This document shows positions 34,913 through 42,426 of a stretch of 42,426 nt of DNA, one piece after another. This DNA comes from CAYJIX01 sp964370375 (GTDB lineage: Bacteria > Desulfobacterota > Desulfovibrionia > Desulfovibrionales > Desulfovibrionaceae). The DNA is taken from contig CAYJIX010000015.1 of assembly GCA_964370375.1 (NCBI GenBank), forward strand, positions 1-42,426, written 5' to 3'. Below the pieces are notes generated by a model. It saw nothing but the letters and a program-made list of their open reading frames with translations, was not told where the DNA came from and made no database searches. The first letter of the stretch is position 1. Every line of letters begins with the position of its first letter. Position numbers and translations under genes: made by a program.

Positions 34913-35137
34913 TCAATGGCAGGAAACACAATGGCTGCCAATGCAACCTTCGCACCTTTTTGTTTTACTGCCTGAGTGAGAATCCAGCCTGTTCTTTTCT
35001 GTTGCATGTGTGGCTGTAAAAATAACTTGTTCTGTGTTGGCAGAAAGGCAAAAGGGGCAACTGGCACGACTGCTTCCTGAAACAGGCCCTTCAAAACGGT
35101 TAGCACAATCACGACAGCGAAAATTATGAATATTCAT
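34913..35137 (-). CDS. FmdB-like zinc-ribbon protein, copy 1
   Basis: A 74-residue cytoplasmic protein with an FmdB-type zinc ribbon (PF09723-like): 'FRCRDCANRFE' and 'CPFCLS' give two CxxC knuckles. The C-terminus is unusual: CEGCIGSHCVSCH, matching the pattern CxGCxGxxCxxCH seen also in the neighbouring copy. The last CxxCH looks like a heme c site, but there is no signal peptide, so a metal site is more likely. AAGGA lies nine bases before the ATG. The gene and its upstream stretch resemble 35232-35468, which points to a tandem duplication. This copy has lost the 'MPLFEF' start typical of FmdB proteins. Confidence 0.75.
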   Translation of the reverse strand: MNIHNFRCRDCANRFEGPVSGSSRASCPFCLSANTEQVIFTATHATEKNRLDSHSGSKTKRCEGCIGSHCVSCH

Positions 35138-35231
35138 ACCATGTTTTCCTTATGATATATACTTGTTAAACATCCTTTCTTTTTTAGACACGCATGCTGA
35201 TTGCACAAGGTGGCAACAAGCTACAGGGCTG

Positions 35232-35468
35232 TTAATGGCAAGAGGCGCAATTACCGCCTGCGCATCCTCCACATTTTCCGGAAGAGGTGCCTGAGGCGGA
35301 ATCCGGCGTATAGCTTCCTGTGGCACACGTGCTTTGGATGCGGCATGCTGAGATAAGCCGCTCGGTCTTGACAGAAAGGCAAGAAGGACATGCAGGAAGG
35401 GTGTCGCCCGAAACAAGTTCTTCAAAGCGGCTAGCACAAGCATGGCATTGAAATTCAAATAAAGGCAT
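35232..35468 (-). CDS. FmdB-like zinc-ribbon protein, copy 2
   Basis: This 78-residue protein begins 'MPLFEFQCHACASRFEELVSG', the usual FmdB start, with the knuckles CHAC and CPSC, and ends CGGCAGGNCASCH. FmdB family members are small putative regulatory or metal-binding proteins first named for formamidase operons; their role is not settled. It shares the pattern F.C..CA.RFE..VSG....CP.CLS..TE..I with copy 1. The ATG is preceded by AAGGA at nine bases. gmhA ends 28 bases upstream, so the order gmhA, copy 2, copy 1 may be one transcript leading toward hemC. Confidence 0.82.
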   Translation of the reverse strand: MPLFEFQCHACASRFEELVSGDTLPACPSCLSVKTERLISACRIQSTCATGSYTPDSASGTSSGKCGGCAGGNCASCH

Positions 35469-35496
35469 ACAATATATTCCTTATGATATACAGTTG

Positions 35497-36108
35497 TTAA
35501 GCTTCCAGCTGGGCCTTAATGGCCATGACATTTTCAAAGAGGTAATGGTCGGTAAGCGCGCACAGCAAATGTCCTATTGTGGCATGGATTTCCTGTATAA
35601 TGGGCGTGTGGCTGTGTGGCACATCCAAAAGCAGGTCACAAAGGCTGCCCAATTGTCCACCGCCGGCACCTGTCAGGGCAATGATAACCATGTTTTTACG
35701 GCGTGCAACCTTTGCAGCTTCAAGAATGTTGGGGCTGTTACCGGAAGTGCTCATAACTAACAGCACATCGCCAGGCTTGCCAAAGGCTTCTACCTGCTTG
35801 GAAAAAACTTGCTCATAGCCAAAGTCATTGCCAATGGCAGTCAGCACAGATGTATCTGTAGATAGAGCCATAGCCGGCAAAGGAGGCCGATCTATAATGA
35901 ATCGATTGACAAATTCCCCAGCCCAGTGTTGGGCATCGGCAGCGCTTCCGCCGTTTCCGGCAAGGAGGAGCTTACCGCCGCGTCCAATGGCAACAGCCAT
36001 GTGTTTAGCTGCGGTATCAATATGGTCTGCACGAGCTGCAAAATATTCAAGGCGCAAACGCGCGCCTTCTTCAGCATGTTGTTTGATAAGCTCTTGGGCA
36101 GTAGTCAT
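35497..36108 (-). CDS. gmhA: Sedoheptulose-7-phosphate isomerase
   Basis: GmhA makes D-glycero-D-manno-heptose-7-phosphate, the first step to the heptose of the lipopolysaccharide inner core. The 203-residue SIS-domain protein has 'LLAGNGGSAADAQHWAGEFVNRF' (split around residues 48-70), 'MALSTDTSVLTAIGND' and 'MSTSGNSPNILEA', with Glu and His catalytic positions of the family in 'FVNRF' context and 'EIHATIGHLLC'. The ATG at 36108, with AAGGA seven bases upstream, starts the protein at 'MTTAQELIKQH'; the in-frame ATG at 36213 is rejected. It begins the leftward group gmhA-fmdB copies. Confidence 0.95.
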   Translation of the reverse strand: MTTAQELIKQHAEEGARLRLEYFAARADHIDTAAKHMAVAIGRGGKLLLAGNGGSAADAQHWAGEFVNRFIIDRPPLPAMALSTDTSVLTAIGNDFGYEQVFSKQVEAFGKPGDVLLVMSTSGNSPNILEAAKVARRKNMVIIALTGAGGGQLGSLCDLLLDVPHSHTPIIQEIHATIGHLLCALTDHYLFENVMAIKAQLEA

Positions 36109-36458
36109 AATAATCCTTATGTGGTAAAGTTTTGTGTTGCAAGAATACGCTAAAGACGGGCAGGTGACAATATGCCCATAAGGCGCACAGCTACAAGCGG
36201 GTACACTAGGCAAATGGCCTGTTCAGGCGCCTTTTGATAGCAAAGGGTATATGTTTTGTGTGTCTTTTTTGTTAAAATATTACATATGTTAGCTTGTTAT
36301 CTTGTGAAGAGATACTTTTTAAGATATTGGGCAAAACAATGTTTTAGAGGACTTTACTTTTTTTCATGCCTCGTGTAAAAGCTTCACGTTAAATAGTATA
36401 GAGCTTTCCACGTGCCATGAGGAAAAAGGTGCTTTATACTGCCTTGAGGAGGTTTCAC
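36109..36458. other. Divergent intergenic region between gmhA and dksA (350 bases)
   Basis: This stretch must hold the gmhA and dksA promoters. The right part is AT-rich, with a CGTG-N9-CACG dyad (around 36372-36388) and TAGTAT/TATAGA-like -10 candidates near 36396-36403. No convincing -35 pairs with them. I see no gene here. Confidence 0.4.
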
Positions 36459-36821
36459 TTGAATCAGAATGATTTGGAATTTTTCCGTAATCTTCTTGCA
36501 ACAATGCTTGAAGAGGCCCAACAAAAAGGCGATACCACACTGGAAGATTTGACCGATAGCAATGAGCTTTTTGCTGATCCGGCAGACAGGGCTTCGGCTG
36601 AGTCAGACCGCGCTTTTACCTTGCGTATTCGGGACAGAGAACGTCGCCTTATCCGTAAAATTCAGGCCGCAGTACAGCGAATTGAAGATGGCAGCTATGG
36701 CATTTGCGAAGATTGTGGTGATGATATCAGTATTCCACGGCTAAAGGCTAGGCCAGTGACAAAGCTTTGTATCAATTGCAAAAGCCGTCAAGAAGAGGGC
36801 GAGTCTTTACGCGGAGAATAA
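36459..36821 (+). CDS. dksA: RNA polymerase-binding transcription factor DksA
   Basis: DksA binds the RNA polymerase secondary channel and, with ppGpp, adjusts rRNA and amino-acid promoters. The protein has a coiled-coil N-terminal half including 'DPADRASAESDRAFTLRIRDRE' around residues 37-60, whose acidic tip is needed for activity, and a zinc finger of the form CEDC...CINC near the C-terminus. I use the TTG at 36459 because GAGGAGG lies six bases before it and the product then starts 'NQNDLEFFRNLL' as in relatives (120 residues). An in-frame ATG at 36417 would add 14 residues but has no ribosome site. Confidence 0.9.
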   Translation: MNQNDLEFFRNLLATMLEEAQQKGDTTLEDLTDSNELFADPADRASAESDRAFTLRIRDRERRLIRKIQAAVQRIEDGSYGICEDCGDDISIPRLKARPVTKLCINCKSRQEEGESLRGE

Positions 36822-36830
36822 AAAAACCGC

Positions 36831-36859
36831 GTATAGCAGGCTATATACGTAATTTTTTG
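36831..36859 (+). terminator. Terminator of dksA
   Basis: Ten bases after the dksA stop, CGTATA (36831-36836) and TATACG (36845-36850) form a short stem, followed after three bases by six T (36854-36859). The stem is short, so the call is moderate. Confidence 0.5.
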
Positions 36860-37038
36860 CGACACAAACTTTTTTTGGTATAGGCTTACGTCTTTCCAGC
36901 TCTTGTAGTTCGCGCACAAAACAGAATTGCCCTAGGCAGCTGTTAAGGTTGGTGCTTTGTTATAACGACCTAGCACCTATTGGGAATACGCAAGCTGTGT
37001 AAGTATAGCTTGTTCAAGACATGGTTAAAAGGTTGCCT

Positions 37039-38643
37039 ATGGATTGCCATGTGTTTCGCCGTGCTTGTCAGGAGCTCGTTGTTGCGCTGTTAGGTGCTAG
37101 AATCGAAAAAATCCACCAAATAGCCGAACATACACTTCAAATAGCAATCTACACGCACCACCAAAAAAAATACCTTCAGTGTCGAACGGGGCGTTCTGTT
37201 TCGTCCTTTATCATGGTTTCAAGCCACAAAATGAACAGCGGAATAGAACCTCCCGCTCCTGTCATGCGGCTGCGCAAGCATCTTTCCGGTCGTCGCCTTA
37301 TCGATGCTCGAGTGGATTGGATCGGGCGCGCGCTTTTTTTCTGCGCTGCAAACAATAGCGAACATGGCGGTATGCCCACATGGTTTGAAATAAACCTGCG
37401 CGAAGGTGTGCGTCTTTTGCCTTTTGGTGATACGGCGATGTTACCAAGTGAAGACGAACAGCCCTTGCTTTGGCCGGCTAACATTCTTTCTACCCTCATC
37501 GACTCAGATAAAGCACAAGAATTACAAGAGATTTGGCGACAATGGCCTGCGTTTTCTCCGTCTTTGCGGCGTACCTTGGTAGGCATGTGTTCAGAAAATC
37601 CCATTGATGGGCCTAAAGATGCCGAAGCCTTATTGTGCGACCTACAGTATGGCGGAGGAGATCTGTTTGGCTATAAGGATGAACAGGGAAAAAAAACACT
37701 TTGGGCATGGCCTTTGCCTTCTTCTTTACGAAAGCATGCTCATGAACATGTATTTGAAAACGCGCTGGAAGCCTTAACGTTTGTGGGTGAACAAAGCATC
37801 CTTAGCAAGGCTGGCACAGAGCAGCAGGCGCACGTTGACAAATCGCGCAAGGCAGAGCTTTCGCGCCTTGAACGCTTGCTGCGTAAATTTGATGACGAAG
37901 AAGCTCGCCTTCAAAAAATGGCAGACGCACAACAAGACGCCTTAGCCTTGCAAAGAGAACTGTTCCTTTTTGCCCCTGAGGAAAAAAGGGAAGCCGTGCA
38001 AACAACCATGACCGAACCTTTGCGAGAGATTGCGTTAAACCCCCGTTTGACGGTGCGCGAAAACATGGCGGCTCTTTTTCACAAAGCTGCCAGAGGGCGA
38101 AGAGGGCTAGCCATGCTCAGCCCAAGACGCGAACAGGTGCAAGCAGAGCTTGCTAACGCGCAGGCCAATATGACCATGCAGGCCTTGCCAAAACGTGTGA
38201 AAACAAAACCTTTGCAAGGCAAACACAATAGGCAAGAACGCAAGCACACGCTCCCTAAAAACATCCAATGCTTTCAATCGTCAGACGGCTTTACCTTATA
38301 TAGAGGACGAGACGCCAAGGGCAATGCCCTTTTGCTTAAACTTGGGGCCGCCCATGATTTGTGGCTGCATACCGGCCTTGGTACAGGTGCCCATGTGCTC
38401 ATTCGTCGAGACCATCCTGCCCATGAAGTCCCTGACTTGACCCTGCAAGAAGCAGCTATTCTGGCAGCCAACAAAAGTATTTTTCAACAAGCCCTACGAG
38501 CAGAGGTCATGGTGGCAGAAGTGCGTCATGTGCGCCCCATGAAGGGGGCCAAGGTGGGCATGGTGCGTATTGATAAACAGCTCCCTTCTATACCTGTGCA
38601 GCCTAATATGGAGCTGGAAAGTAGCCTCCTTAGAACAATGTAA
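37039..38643 (+). CDS. NFACT-family protein (RqcH/Rqc2/FbpA homolog)
   Basis: Rqc2/RqcH proteins bind stalled large ribosomal subunits with peptidyl-tRNA and add C-terminal alanine tails. The protein (534 residues) has the NFACT-N domain, a coiled-coil middle ('SRLERLLRKFDDEEARLQKMAD', near residues 275-300), and a C-terminal NFACT-R domain with 'DLWLHTGLGTGAHVLIRRDHP'. The motif that is Asp97-Arg98 in B. subtilis RqcH aligns without gaps to Gly96-Arg97 here ('VDWIGRALFF'), so the Asp is lost. The ATG at 37039 is chosen because AAAAGG lies six bases before it; the ATG at 37021 is the alternative. Monocistronic by spacing. Confidence 0.88.
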   Translation: MDCHVFRRACQELVVALLGARIEKIHQIAEHTLQIAIYTHHQKKYLQCRTGRSVSSFIMVSSHKMNSGIEPPAPVMRLRKHLSGRRLIDARVDWIGRALFFCAANNSEHGGMPTWFEINLREGVRLLPFGDTAMLPSEDEQPLLWPANILSTLIDSDKAQELQEIWRQWPAFSPSLRRTLVGMCSENPIDGPKDAEALLCDLQYGGGDLFGYKDEQGKKTLWAWPLPSSLRKHAHEHVFENALEALTFVGEQSILSKAGTEQQAHVDKSRKAELSRLERLLRKFDDEEARLQKMADAQQDALALQRELFLFAPEEKREAVQTTMTEPLREIALNPRLTVRENMAALFHKAARGRRGLAMLSPRREQVQAELANAQANMTMQALPKRVKTKPLQGKHNRQERKHTLPKNIQCFQSSDGFTLYRGRDAKGNALLLKLGAAHDLWLHTGLGTGAHVLIRRDHPAHEVPDLTLQEAAILAANKSIFQQALRAEVMVAEVRHVRPMKGAKVGMVRIDKQLPSIPVQPNMELESSLLRTM

Positions 38644-38856
38644 CGTTGAAATTTTTATTTTTAGCGTTTACTTTGGTGTTTACATGAGCACATGCGCTTA
38701 TACCCTAACAGGCTATCCCAAAGGGTAACATGTTCTAACGTGGAACCGTTTTCCGTGGGGGCTCTGCATTGACGGAATCATTAGGCAAGGCTTAGTGTGG
38801 GCACGCAAGAAGATATTTTTTGACTGGTTGATATAGGCAGTTTTACAAGGAAGCAT

Positions 38857-39696
38857 ATGGAACATTCTTCGTGGGTCATTGGGTTTATTTTGGGTGCGGT
38901 ACAGGGGTTGACCGAGTTTCTGCCGATCTCTTCAACGGGGCACTTGGTATTGTCTGGTGAGCTTTTGCATTTTACCGGTGATAAGGCCAAGGTTTTTTCC
39001 GTATCCATTCAGTTAGGATCGATTCTGGCTGTTGTATGGCTTTATTGGCCTAGGTTTTGGGGGCTTGTGACGCCTATTTTTGCCTCATTACGTGGGCAGT
39101 GTGTGGAAGAGTCCTTGCCGTTTTCCGGCTGGCGCGGCCTTTGGATGCTTTTGTTGACCACCTTGCCGCCTTCTATTGTTGGGCTTTTGCTTTATTCGTT
39201 TATTCAGGAGCTGTTTTCTCCGCTAGCTGTGGCTGCAGCCTTAGCAGTTGGGGCCTTGTGTATTTTTTATGTGGAATGGAAAAGCGAAAACCGCCAAGGG
39301 CAGGCCGTCTGCAGCTCCCTTGACGAGATGACGCCAAAGCTTGCCTTTGGAATTGGTTGTTGCCAATGTTTGGCCTTGTGGCCAGGATTTTCCCGTTCGG
39401 CCTCCACCATCATGGGAGGCATGCTTTTGGGGGCAAAGCGTGGGGTGGCGGCTGAGTATTCCTTTATTGCCGCTGTACCGCTCATGGTTGCTGCTACAAG
39501 CTATGCTATGCTCAAGCATTGGTCGCTGTTTTCGGCGGAAGATTTGCCTTTATTTGCCTCAGGCTTGGTGTCGGCTTTTTTGTTTGCCTTGATTGCGGTA
39601 AAAACCTTTATTCATTTTGTAAGGCGAGTCAGTTTGCGCCCTTTTGCTTGGTACCGCTTGCTATTGGCTGTAGTGGTGCTTTGGTATTTTTACTGA
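38857..39696 (+). CDS. uppP: Undecaprenyl-diphosphate phosphatase
   Basis: UppP (BacA) removes one phosphate from undecaprenyl diphosphate, recycling the lipid carrier for peptidoglycan and O-antigen; overexpression gives bacitracin resistance. The 279-residue integral membrane protein has the two active-site regions of the family: 'GAVQGLTEFLPISSTGHL' near residues 12-29 and 'LWPGFSRSASTIMGGMLLG' near residues 171-190, the latter with the essential Arg. About eight spans are visible. AAGGA lies five bases before the ATG. It stands between the NFACT gene and ruvA. Confidence 0.96.
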   Translation: MEHSSWVIGFILGAVQGLTEFLPISSTGHLVLSGELLHFTGDKAKVFSVSIQLGSILAVVWLYWPRFWGLVTPIFASLRGQCVEESLPFSGWRGLWMLLLTTLPPSIVGLLLYSFIQELFSPLAVAAALAVGALCIFYVEWKSENRQGQAVCSSLDEMTPKLAFGIGCCQCLALWPGFSRSASTIMGGMLLGAKRGVAAEYSFIAAVPLMVAATSYAMLKHWSLFSAEDLPLFASGLVSAFLFALIAVKTFIHFVRRVSLRPFAWYRLLLAVVVLWYFY

Positions 39697-39834
39697 TATA
39701 CATACGATGTCCTTGGCGCCCCATGGGGATGCCATGAAAAACACCGTTTGTTGTTTGTCTTGTCTGCTCCTTGTCTTTTGATACGGTAAAGGCTATTTTT
39801 TAACGGCTATTGCAAAAGAGACGGGAGATTTTGT

Positions 39835-40443
39835 ATGATTGCCTATGTAGAAGGCCCCTTGGTTCAGGTTACAGACAATAGTGTTGTGCTTAACACTTCA
39901 GGAGGTGTGGGCTATGAGGTCTACATCCCGGGACATTCATTAACCCGTCTTCCTGCTGTGGGGCAGCCTTTGGCCCTTTATACCGTGCATGTGGTACGCG
40001 AAGACGCTCAGGAATTGTTCGGGTTTGAAACGTGGGATGAGCGTAGCACTTTTTTAATACTTACCAGTATTTCCAAGGTGGGCGCGCGTACAGCCCTTGC
40101 CATGCTTTCTGTTTTTAGACCCGATGATTTACGCAATCTTGTTATTGATGACGATCCGGACAGCCTTACAAGGGTACCCGGTATCGGCAAAAAAACGGCC
40201 CAGCATATTTTTTTAGAGCTTAAATATAAGCTTAATATCAGCAGCGTATCGTCTACTACAGGAAGTGGGGCATCTAGTAAGGCAAGCTCTGTGTATAAGG
40301 ATACGGTGACAGGATTGGCAGGGCTTGGCTATTCAGAAGAAGAGGCAGGGGGAATAGTTCGGCAGCTCCTCAAAGCAGATCCTGATCTGGATGTGAGCGA
40401 AGCTTTGCGCGCTGCCCTTAAATCCTTGGCTAAGGGGCGCTGA
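39835..40443 (+). CDS. ruvA: Holliday junction branch migration protein RuvA
   Basis: RuvA binds four-way junctions and loads the RuvB motor. The 202-residue protein starts 'MIAYVEGPLVQVTDNSVVLNTSGGVGYEV' (OB-fold domain, residues 1-65), has helix-hairpin-helix motifs including 'LTRVPGIGKKTAQHIFLELK' near residues 111-130, and ends in the flexible linker and domain III that contacts RuvB ('GLAGLGYSEEEA'). Its stop overlaps the ruvB start (TGATG). ruvC is not adjacent; uppP lies 138 bases upstream. Confidence 0.97.
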   Translation: MIAYVEGPLVQVTDNSVVLNTSGGVGYEVYIPGHSLTRLPAVGQPLALYTVHVVREDAQELFGFETWDERSTFLILTSISKVGARTALAMLSVFRPDDLRNLVIDDDPDSLTRVPGIGKKTAQHIFLELKYKLNISSVSSTTGSGASSKASSVYKDTVTGLAGLGYSEEEAGGIVRQLLKADPDLDVSEALRAALKSLAKGR

Positions 40444-41456
40444 TGACAATACCTGTACCTAGTGAAGAAACGTTGCGCCCGGGGGGCCTAGAAGAGTTCA
40501 TAGGGCAAGAGGACCTTAGGGCGAATTTACGGGTTTTTCTCAATGCAGCCAAAGACCGAGGCCAGGCCATGGATCATACGCTGTTTTACGGCAATCCCGG
40601 CCTTGGCAAGACAACCCTTGCTCAGATCATGGCGCAAGAGCTTGGCGTTAACATCGTCTGCACCTCCGGCCCTGTGCTTGAAAGGGGCGGAGATTTAGCC
40701 GCCATTCTTACAAATTTGGGGCACCATGATATTTTGTTTGTGGATGAAATACATAGGATGCCCATAGCTGTTGAAGAAATTTTATACCCTGCCATGGAAG
40801 ACTACAAACTTGACCTTGTGGTGGGGCAAGGGCCATCAGCACGTACTGTAAAAATAGACCTAGAGCCGTTCACCCTTGTGGGAGCCACAACGCGCATTGG
40901 CCTTTTATCGTCACCTTTGCGTGACCGTTTTGGCATCATTAATCGCCTTGAATACTATAGCCCTGAAGAATTGTCCCGAGTGGTAACACGCACGGCGCGT
41001 ATTCTTGGAGTAGAGATCACGCCTTGCGGCGCTCGGGAAATCGGCCGCAGATCCAGAGGCACGCCACGCATTGCCAATCGTCTGTTACGGCGAGTGCGTG
41101 ATTTTGCCGCAGTATATGGTGAGGGCGTTGTCAACGGTGACCAGGCAGAGCATGCTCTTGCTCGTATGGATGTTGACGAACTGGGCCTTGACCAAATGGA
41201 TAGAAAGCTGCTTTCGGTCCTTATTGAGCTTTATGGCGGTGGCCCCGTTGGCATTAAAACCTTGGCTGTAGCCTGCGCTGAGGACGTGCGCACCTTGGAA
41301 GACATTTACGAACCCTACCTTATCCAGTGTGGCTTTTTGAAGCGTACCCCCCGTGGCCGTATGGCAACGACAAGGGCGTATCGACATTTGAACATGGCTG
41401 GGGCAGCCCCCGAGCTTTTGCCGGGTGATTTATTGGACTTTGGTACAGAAGAATGA
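40443..41456 (+). CDS. ruvB: Holliday junction branch migration ATPase RuvB
   Basis: RuvB is the hexameric AAA+ motor that drives branch migration with RuvA. The 337-residue protein has 'LRPGGLEEFIGQEDLRANL', Walker A at residues 50-57 (GNPGLGKT), Walker B with Asp101-Glu102 ('LFVDEIHRM'), the arginine-finger region 'GLLSSPLRDRFG', and the C-terminal winged helix ('PYLIQCGFLKRTPRGRMAT'). Its start overlaps the ruvA stop by one base, so translation is coupled. Confidence 0.98.
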   Translation: MTIPVPSEETLRPGGLEEFIGQEDLRANLRVFLNAAKDRGQAMDHTLFYGNPGLGKTTLAQIMAQELGVNIVCTSGPVLERGGDLAAILTNLGHHDILFVDEIHRMPIAVEEILYPAMEDYKLDLVVGQGPSARTVKIDLEPFTLVGATTRIGLLSSPLRDRFGIINRLEYYSPEELSRVVTRTARILGVEITPCGAREIGRRSRGTPRIANRLLRRVRDFAAVYGEGVVNGDQAEHALARMDVDELGLDQMDRKLLSVLIELYGGGPVGIKTLAVACAEDVRTLEDIYEPYLIQCGFLKRTPRGRMATTRAYRHLNMAGAAPELLPGDLLDFGTEE

Positions 41457-41476
41457 TGTTGCCTTTAGGGCAACAT
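41456..41476 (+). terminator. Hairpin directly after ruvB
   Basis: ATGTTGCC and GGCAACAT form an 8-bp stem with a 5-base loop, starting at the last base of the ruvB stop codon. No T run follows, so it may be a weak terminator or an mRNA-stabilising stem. Confidence 0.4.
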
Positions 41477-41543
41477 CAAAAGATGTTATGTAAAAAATTT
41501 TTGTTTTCTTTGTATTGCCGGAGCACCGGTAAGGAGTTACATC

Positions 41544-42272
41544 ATGCCTGCTATCACTCCTAATGTTACCTTGTTAGCGCATACGCCAAACGCTTTGGAG
41601 CTGGTGTACGCTGCCTTTCGTCAGTGCTATCATGTTGGAACAGCTGCAAACATGTGGTCGCGCATTGTTCAGGGTGAAATTTCCCATGAACAGCAATCTG
41701 CTTTTGTTCGTTCTGTGCTTGAATCCGGTCATGCAAGCCCTGTGGAGCATGTGAGCTTTACCTTTGCCATATCAGGCGTATCTAGGGCTTTAACCCATCA
41801 ATTGGTGCGGCATCGAATAGCCTCGTATTCACAGCAAAGCCAGCGTTATGTAGACGGTTCGGATTTTGAGTATATAATACCTCCCAAAATTGCTGCAAAC
41901 CCTGAGGCCAAAGCCTATTTTGAGGACACTATGCAATACGTTGGAGAAGCCTATAAAAAAATCAAAGCCGTGCTTGAGGCTGACAGCCCACGGGGGAGCG
42001 GCAATGAGGACGCGCGCTTTGTGCTGCCCCAAGCCGCCAACAGCAATATTGTTGTAACCATGAATGTTCGCAGTTTGTTGCATTTTTTTGAGCACCGTTG
42101 CTGCACACGGGCTCAATGGGAAATCAGAAACCTTGCCAACGCCATGTTGTCCCTTTGTCAGGGGGTGTGTCCAGAACTGTTTGACCTTGCAGGGGCAAAA
42201 TGTGAACGCCTTGGCTATTGCCCTGAGGGCAAGCACTTTGCTTGTGGGCGTTATCCTGTGCAAGGGGAATAG
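41544..42272 (+). CDS. thyX: Flavin-dependent thymidylate synthase
   Basis: ThyX makes dTMP from dUMP using FAD and methylenetetrahydrofolate, releasing tetrahydrofolate, so no dihydrofolate reductase is needed for this step. The 242-residue protein has the exact ThyX signature RHR-x7-S, Arg89-His90-Arg91 to Ser99 ('RHRIASYSQQSQRY'), and 'ARFVLPQAANSNIVVTMNVRSLLHFF' around residues 155-180. AAGGAG lies seven bases before the ATG. It is monocistronic by spacing. After it (42273-42426) no gene is seen, only GCTGTT-type repeats. Confidence 0.97.
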   Translation: MPAITPNVTLLAHTPNALELVYAAFRQCYHVGTAANMWSRIVQGEISHEQQSAFVRSVLESGHASPVEHVSFTFAISGVSRALTHQLVRHRIASYSQQSQRYVDGSDFEYIIPPKIAANPEAKAYFEDTMQYVGEAYKKIKAVLEADSPRGSGNEDARFVLPQAANSNIVVTMNVRSLLHFFEHRCCTRAQWEIRNLANAMLSLCQGVCPELFDLAGAKCERLGYCPEGKHFACGRYPVQGE

Positions 42273-42426
42273 CAGGTTTAGCAGGCTGTTCAAAAAGGGC
42301 TGTCCCCAGCGTTGTTTGAAAAAGAGCTGTCTGCTACAATATACAGTAGAAGCTGCGTAGCAAAGTGCTGTTCATGGCGCACTTGACAGGAAAATTTGTT
42401 TGACGCACTATCTCTGTTTCATTTTG

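Noticed and set aside
35150..35458. 102-residue frame on the - strand
   Set aside because: It overlaps FmdB copy 2 in another frame; the FmdB frame has the recognisable zinc-ribbon pattern and ribosome site.
39734..39781. 15-codon frame starting MKNTVCCLSC after uppP
   Set aside because: It looks like the start of a lipoprotein signal but stops at once; no ribosome site or homology supports it.

Overview
The gene set, gene order and protein features point to a bacterium of the Desulfovibrionaceae (Desulfobacterota), probably a moderate- to low-GC, possibly host-associated member. The evidence is a leftward dnaA-dnaN-gyrB-gyrA cluster followed by a TPR lipoprotein, threonine synthase and a small 2[4Fe-4S] ferredoxin of Desulfovibrio type, plus a DksA that reads like those of Desulfovibrio. 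The family assignment rests on recalled protein similarity and was not tested by a search. The window is mostly conserved chromosome; no transposase, integrase, phage gene or CRISPR array is visible.

Layout. Positions 1-1717 hold the 5' part of a leftward methyltransferase-glycosyltransferase fusion that runs off the window. Positions 1939-6588 are all leftward: a small exported protein of unknown function, glmS, a TPR protein translationally coupled to an unknown 144-residue protein, a YkgJ-type cysteine-cluster protein and a ferredoxin. Positions 6902-16879 carry thrC, the lipoprotein, gyrA, gyrB, dnaN and dnaA. The AT-rich gap 16880-17115, where dnaA and queA diverge, is the best candidate for the replication origin, although it lacks consensus DnaA boxes.

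To the right are queA and tRNA-Ser(UGA), then a leftward ArsR-thioredoxin-CcdA operon with a perfect palindrome placed between its -35 and -10 elements. comEC and thiS-thiG-thiH read rightward. Leftward genes follow: hslU, hisG, hisI, dapA, a 12-span membrane protein ending in a LuxR-type HTH, a Lon-like protease, hemC, two tandem FmdB-like zinc-ribbon proteins and gmhA. The last block reads rightward: dksA, an NFACT/RqcH-family gene, uppP, ruvA-ruvB and thyX.

Functionally the window mixes replication and repair (dnaA, dnaN, gyrAB, ruvAB), cell-envelope precursor supply (glmS, gmhA, uppP, dapA), cofactor and amino-acid synthesis (thiSGH, hemC, hisGI, thrC, thyX), proteostasis (hslU, Lon-like, NFACT) and thiol redox (arsR-trx-ccdA). 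The points most worth a second look are the ArsR operator overlapping its own promoter, the loss of the Asp of the RqcH 'DR' motif in the NFACT protein, the tandem FmdB pair with a C-terminal CxGCxGxxCxxCH tail, the divergent DnaA next to a box-poor origin, the membrane-tethered LuxR regulator, and several long unassigned hairpins.
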